From positions 620,001 to 684,000 of the forward strand of contig NZ_JAYJJW010000001.1 in NCBI RefSeq assembly GCF_035481675.1: DNA of 64,000 nt, read 5' to 3'. This document shows, one piece after another, positions 60,625 through 64,000 of the stretch. Every line of letters begins with the position of its first letter. Position 1 is the first letter of the stretch. Origin of the DNA: Alteriqipengyuania_B sp035481675. GTDB taxonomy: Bacteria > Pseudomonadota > Alphaproteobacteria > Sphingomonadales > Sphingomonadaceae. Position numbers and translations under genes: made by a program. The notes below the pieces were generated by a model, which made no database searches, was not told the origin of the DNA, and saw nothing but the letters and a program-made list of their open reading frames with translations.

Positions 60625-61179
60625 ATGACCAATCAAGAGATTACCCGCCCCGCCCTGCTGAACCCGTGGCGCTTGCTCGGCTGGGGAATCGTCGCGACGC
60701 TGATCGCCATTCCCGCCGTCGCCACGCTGTTCTTCGGCTTCACCGGATGGACTGGCGAGGATTTCGTAGCCGCCATCATCATGCTGGGCGGCGTGGGCCT
60801 GGCGTTCGAAATGGCCATGCGGGCGAGCGGCAGCTGGGCCTATCGCGGCGGCGCGGCGGTTGCGCTGGGCGCGGCGCTGCTGCTGCTGTGGGCCAACGGC
60901 GCGGTCGGCATCGTCGGGAATGAGGGCAACGCCATCAACTTATGGTTCAACCTCGTCCCGCTGGTGGCTCTGTTCGGCGCGATCGGGGCGCGGTTCAAGG
61001 CACGCGGCATGGCAGCGGCGATGACGGCGACCGCGGTGTTCCAGCTGGTCGTGGGCGTCATCGTCCAGTCCTATGGACACTTCGCCTGGGTGTTCACCGG
61101 CATCTGGTTCGGCGCGTGGATGGTATCGGCTTACCTGTTCCGCAAGGCGGCCGCGCAGGCGGGCGATCAGGCGGCGTAG
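60625..61179 (+). CDS. Multi-pass membrane protein of unknown function
   Basis: A 184-residue protein with five or six hydrophobic helices (for example LGWGIVATLIAIPAVATLFF and WFNLVPLVALFGAIGARF), short loops and a charged N-terminus. It carries no motif I recognise. ATG 60625 has GAGG at a good distance; ATG 60613 is also in frame. It is divergent from the winged-helix regulator, 83 bases apart, so it may be its target. Its stop overlaps the convergent zinc-ribbon gene by 13 bases. Confidence 0.7.
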   Translation: MTNQEITRPALLNPWRLLGWGIVATLIAIPAVATLFFGFTGWTGEDFVAAIIMLGGVGLAFEMAMRASGSWAYRGGAAVALGAALLLLWANGAVGIVGNEGNAINLWFNLVPLVALFGAIGARFKARGMAAAMTATAVFQLVVGVIVQSYGHFAWVFTGIWFGAWMVSAYLFRKAAAQAGDQAA

Positions 61180-61382
61180 TTTTCGAGATATCCGCACCGG
61201 GTGCACCGCTCGGTGCGGATTTCGATCTTCTTGCGGCCTTTCGTCTTGAGGCCGGTCCAGATGCTCTTGACCGGCTTGCCGGCCATCCAATGGCTGACCA
61301 TCGCGGAGCCGCTGCCGTAGTTGGAATCGAGGACGAAGCCGGTTTCCATCCGGCCGTCGCACTTGGGGCAGGTCTTGCTCAT
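61167..61382 (-). CDS. Small zinc-ribbon protein
   Basis: A 71-residue protein. Two CxxC knuckles (KTCPKCDG at the N-terminus and ERCTRCGYLE near the end) form a zinc ribbon. Between them lies GFVLDSNYGSGSAMVSHWMAG and a basic KTKGRKKIE stretch, the pattern of the PF20097-like zinc-ribbon family (a cautious guess). ATG 61382 follows the family-like start MSKTCPKC; upstream in-frame codons to 61418 run through the 11-base tandem repeat. Role unknown, maybe nucleic-acid or protein binding. Confidence 0.8.
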   Translation of the reverse strand: MSKTCPKCDGRMETGFVLDSNYGSGSAMVSHWMAGKPVKSIWTGLKTKGRKKIEIRTERCTRCGYLENYAA

Positions 61383-61405
61383 GCGCTCTCCTTTGCGTGT
61401 GCACA

Positions 61406-61494
61406 CCCTTAGGCGCACCCTAGGCGCACCCTAGGCGCACCCTAGGCGCACCCTAGGCGCACCCTAGGCGCACCCTAGGCGCACCCTAGGCGCA
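61406..61494. repeat. Tandem repeat of an 11-base unit at the imuB 3' end
   Basis: Seven perfect copies of CCCTAGGCGCA occupy 61418-61494, preceded by a 12-base variant CCCTTAGGCGCA (61406-61417). On the reverse strand each unit contains TGC-GCC-TAG, the last codons and stop of imuB, so the array duplicates the gene's end. Since 11 is not a multiple of three, the array puts stops in all frames. Confidence 0.95.
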
Positions 61495-63087
61495 TAGGCC
61501 CTGCAAATACCAGTCCGGCATGCCGCCCCGCCCGTCGCCGATCAGGCCGTGGCGATAGATCCAGTAGCGCCGGCCCGCGCCGTCCTCGATCCGGTAATAG
61601 TCGCGCAGGCGGACGGTCGATTTCTCGCGCCACCATTCGGGCGCGATCCGCTCCGGCCCCTCGACCCGCGCGACTTCGTGCACCTCCCCCCGCCAGCGGA
61701 ACTTCTGCGGGAAGCCGTCGGGCGTGGCGTAGAGCACTGCGATAGGCTCCGCCCGGTCGAGCAGCTTGAGCGGGCGGGCGTGGAAAGCCAATTGCTCCTG
61801 AAAACCATGGGGGCTGGGCGGTTCGGCCTCCAGCGGCGGCTGCCAGCGCTGGGCGCGCTCCGGGATGTGGCTGGCGAAGGGCACCGGGCGGCGCACCGCA
61901 TGCGGGCCGAGCCGTACGGTCAGCCGGTCGACGCAGGCCGCAAGGCTGGTGCCATGGTCTTCCGCCGCTGCCTCCAGGTCCCGCTGGCCGAGGTCGAGCG
62001 GTTCGGACCACGAGGCGCGCATCCGAACGCTCTCGATCCCGAAGCCGGCGTCGATATCGTCGAGCTTGGCGGCGAACAGGCGGCAGATATGCGCTGCATC
62101 GCGGGTGGCGGCGGCCATTTCCAGGCGGCGGACGATCACCTCTCCATCCACGCGCCAGACGCCGATCTCCAGCCTGCGCGCGCCCTCTCCCTTCGCTTCC
62201 AGCTCGCGCGCCATGTCGGCGGCAAGGTCGCGCACCACCTGGTCGAGCAGGTCGCGGTGGCGGATCGGTTCGACCAAGCGGCGCTGCACCAGCGGCATCT
62301 GCGGCGGGATCACCGGCAGCAGCGGCTCTGGCACCTTGCCGAGCAGCTGGTCGAGCCGCACCAGCGGGTTCGCGGCAGGCGCGCGGCGGTTGCGGAACCG
62401 GCGGTGGAGCGCATCGCGGCCCTCGCGCTCGGCAAAGCGGTCGGTCAGGTCGCCGATCCGCTTCAGGCCGAGCCGGCGCAGGATGACCAGCACATCCTCG
62501 TCGAGCCGCAGGGCCGCCACGGGCAGGCCGGAAAGCCGCGCCACCGCATCGTCATCGGGGGACAGGATCGCGCGGTCCGGACCGTAGTGGGAAAGCGCCC
62601 AGGCCGCGCCTGCCGTGGGCGCAATGGCGAGTCGCGCCGCCAGCCCGCGCTTCGCGAACAGCGCCGCCGCATCGGCCAGCAGCCGCTCCTCGCCCGCGAA
62701 CAGGTGCGCCGCGCCGGTGATATCCACCAGCAGCGCATCGGGCGCGTCCATCGCCGTCCACGGGCCCCAGCGCTGCGCCCACGCGGCAAGCCGTTCGAGG
62801 AAATCGAGATCGCCCGCCGGATCGGAGGGATGGACCGCCACTTGCGGGCACAGCGTACGCGCATCGGCGAGCATGGAGCGCGGGCGGATACCGGCAGTCC
62901 GGCCGGCATCGTTGACCGCATCGATGCGCGGCCCGTGCGCGGTCTCTGTAATGAGCACCAGCGGCCCGGCGTCTTCCCCCTGCCCCCGGAGGCATCGCGC
63001 CGCCTGCCGCCAGCGATCGAGCGACAACTGCGCCAGCCAGATCGACAGGATCCGGCGCGGTGAGCGGTTTCCGGGCGGCGGGGACAT
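61486..63087 (-). CDS. imuB: ImuB, Y-family polymerase-like mutasome subunit
   Basis: A 533-residue Y-family homolog. ImuB lacks polymerase activity but binds the beta clamp and brings ImuA and DnaE2 together for SOS mutagenesis. Visible are LSIWLAQLSLDRWRQ at the N-terminus (the position of the catalytic DxD strand, with acidic residues lost as in all ImuB), DALLVDITGAAHLFAGEE, VARLSGLPVAALRLDEDVLVILRRLGLKRIGDL (HhH thumb) and a long C-terminal domain with WREKSTVRLRDYYRIEDGAGRRYWIYRHG. ATG 63087 lies 14 bases after imuA. The stop is in the last unit of an 11-base tandem repeat. Confidence 0.94.
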   Translation of the reverse strand: MSPPPGNRSPRRILSIWLAQLSLDRWRQAARCLRGQGEDAGPLVLITETAHGPRIDAVNDAGRTAGIRPRSMLADARTLCPQVAVHPSDPAGDLDFLERLAAWAQRWGPWTAMDAPDALLVDITGAAHLFAGEERLLADAAALFAKRGLAARLAIAPTAGAAWALSHYGPDRAILSPDDDAVARLSGLPVAALRLDEDVLVILRRLGLKRIGDLTDRFAEREGRDALHRRFRNRRAPAANPLVRLDQLLGKVPEPLLPVIPPQMPLVQRRLVEPIRHRDLLDQVVRDLAADMARELEAKGEGARRLEIGVWRVDGEVIVRRLEMAAATRDAAHICRLFAAKLDDIDAGFGIESVRMRASWSEPLDLGQRDLEAAAEDHGTSLAACVDRLTVRLGPHAVRRPVPFASHIPERAQRWQPPLEAEPPSPHGFQEQLAFHARPLKLLDRAEPIAVLYATPDGFPQKFRWRGEVHEVARVEGPERIAPEWWREKSTVRLRDYYRIEDGAGRRYWIYRHGLIGDGRGGMPDWYLQGLCA

Positions 63088-63101
63088 GCGAGCGCCGCCC
63101 C

Positions 63102-63956
63102 TCAGGCCGTGCGGGTGCGGGAAAACCTGGCGAGGAAGCTGCCGATACGCTCTCCGTTCATCATGGCCCCGCTCATCATGGCCCCGTTCATCACCCCATT
63201 GCCGAAATCCGTTCGTCCCGAGCCTGTCGAAGGACGCGCGCCAAGCCGGCCTCCCTCTTCTTCCTGCAGCACGAAACTGGCCGGGCGGTGGCGGCGGGCG
63301 CGGAACAGTTCGGCCTGCCAGCTCGGCGCGCCGGGCGCATCGGCGTTCCAGCGTGGGCGCGGCGAGGCGTGGCTCGCCACCTCCCACCGCATGCGGGCGG
63401 AAGACAGGTCGCGTTGGGCATCGAGGCGGACAAGGAACAGCGGCACGCCGTGCCTTTCGCTCGCCAGGCTCAGCCGGCGCGAGGCGGTGAAGTCGAGCGC
63501 GCGCGGATTGCCTGCCAGCTCCCCGATCACCGCGGCAAGGTCGCGGCAGCGCACCGCCTCTTCCAGCGTGAACAGCAGGTCCTGCGCATTTTCCGCCTCG
63601 ACATGGATGAGCCGGTGGCGCAGCCCTTCCGGCAGGCCGGGGCGATAGGGGCGCCCGGTCAGCCGGATGGCGCGGCGTTCCTGCACCCACAGCACCGCGC
63701 GCCGATCCTCCGCCTCGGCCAGCGGCCCCGGTTCGGCCTGGGCGCTGCGCAGCTGGTCGAGCGCGAGCGCCAGTGCGGCAGCCCCGCCCGTGCCATCGCG
63801 CGAGGAAGCGAAAATCTCGCTGTGCAGCGCCATGTCGCCGCGCCCCGGCTGCCAGTCCGGGCTGCGCGAGCCGGGCAGGCTGCGACAGGGAACGGCAGGC
63901 ACGCCGGCAATCCCCGCACGGGGCGCCGGAGCCGGGATGGAAGCGGCATCGGTCAT
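63102..63956 (-). CDS. imuA: ImuA, RecA-like SOS mutasome protein
   Basis: A 284-residue ImuA-type (SulA/RecA-like) protein. The N-terminus contains DMALHSEIFASSRDG, and the core has ALALALDQLRSA, LIHVEAENAQDLLFTLEEAVRCRDLAAVIGEL, LDFTASRRLSLASERHGVPLFLVRLDA and RMRWEVASHASPRP, as in other ImuA proteins; the ATP-binding loop is not obvious. Near the C-terminus an in-frame block (RPSTGSGRTD, then repeated Met/Gly/Asn) derives from a dispersed repeat plus a 15-base tandem repeat. It is preceded by an SOS box and followed by imuB 14 bases later. Confidence 0.9.
   Translation of the reverse strand: MTDAASIPAPAPRAGIAGVPAVPCRSLPGSRSPDWQPGRGDMALHSEIFASSRDGTGGAAALALALDQLRSAQAEPGPLAEAEDRRAVLWVQERRAIRLTGRPYRPGLPEGLRHRLIHVEAENAQDLLFTLEEAVRCRDLAAVIGELAGNPRALDFTASRRLSLASERHGVPLFLVRLDAQRDLSSARMRWEVASHASPRPRWNADAPGAPSWQAELFRARRHRPASFVLQEEEGGRLGARPSTGSGRTDFGNGVMNGAMMSGAMMNGERIGSFLARFSRTRTA
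63156..63235. repeat. Short tandem repeat and dispersed-repeat fragment inside imuA
   Basis: 63156-63200 holds two full and one partial copy of a 15-base unit (GTTCATCATGGCCCC). 63211-63235 is GTTCGTCCCGAGCCTGTCGA plus AGGAC, a sequence that resembles the TTCGACAGGCTC..GACGAAC repeats I remember as very common in proteobacterial intergenic DNA. Both are translated within ImuA. Confidence 0.75.
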
Positions 63957-63973
63957 GGCGAATCAATTTCTAT

Positions 63974-63988
63974 GTTCTATTTATGTTC
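63974..63988. promoter_or_regulatory. SOS (LexA) box of imuA-imuB
   Basis: GTTC-TATTTAT-GTTC, a perfect GTTC-N7-GTTC operator, ends 17 bases before the imuA ATG on the reverse strand. It shares the core GAACATAWATAGAACA with the box at 58543. Confidence 0.93.
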
Positions 63989-64000
63989 CAACATTCGCGG

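Noticed and set aside
61406..61494. Could the 11-base array be a CRISPR?
   Set aside because: The units are 11 bases, contiguous and without spacers; no cas genes are nearby. It is a minisatellite.

Overview
The window is a GC-rich, densely coded stretch of chromosome that looks like a sphingomonad alphaproteobacterium, most likely of the Erythrobacter/Altererythrobacter group. This rests on the gene families and their order (the xseB-ispA-coaD-PPIase-queA-tgt run, dnaG next to rpoD, an RpoD with a long acidic insert), on alphaproteobacterial SOS boxes of the form GTTC-N7-GTTC, and on small families such as DUF4170. Nothing here names a species. No gene-free stretch exceeds about 225 bases.

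Layout. 1-3.7 kb: the 5' part of enolase, then four small envelope or membrane-tail proteins in one direction and a DUF4170 gene closing on a bidirectional terminator. 3.7-9.7 kb, reverse strand: carA, carB and greA. The carA-carB junction is broken up by a low-GC small lipoprotein gene, a degenerate copy of the carB 5' end, and a DUF559 nuclease-like gene bounded by GC-rich hairpin repeats. 9.8-21.7 kb: yqeY, two related lipoproteins, dnaG, rpoD, then rpiB-glyA-nrdR-RNA methyltransferase, a divergent sulfotransferase-like/TauD-like pair, and rpsD. 21.8-27 kb, reverse strand: xseB-ispA-coaD-PPIase-queA-tgt-chorismate mutase, probably one transcription unit. 27-40 kb: mixed housekeeping (purL, coq4, serB, miaA) and accessory genes, including an IlvC-like protein that has lost two key active-site residues and an AHH-nuclease-type gene coupled to an unknown partner.

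40-51.2 kb: recJ, tRNA-Glu, and a complete phosphate-starvation locus (phoR, porin, pstSCAB, phoU, phoB and one unknown gene). PhoR senses Pst/PhoU status and phosphorylates PhoB. The porin and PstSCAB bring phosphate across the two membranes.

51.2-64 kb is dominated by SOS repair genes on the reverse strand. One unit runs radical SAM repair protein, UdgX, dnaE2, extensin-like protein and a small membrane protein. A second holds imuA and imuB at the window's right edge. Each unit starts at a perfect GTTC-N7-GTTC box sharing the same 16-base core, so LexA very probably controls both. The products form the ImuA/ImuB/DnaE2 translesion system plus a UdgX/radical SAM pair. Three of these genes carry repeat DNA inside their coding sequence or across their stop codon. 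Between the two units lie an alpha/beta hydrolase, a winged-helix membrane regulator, a membrane protein and a zinc-ribbon protein.
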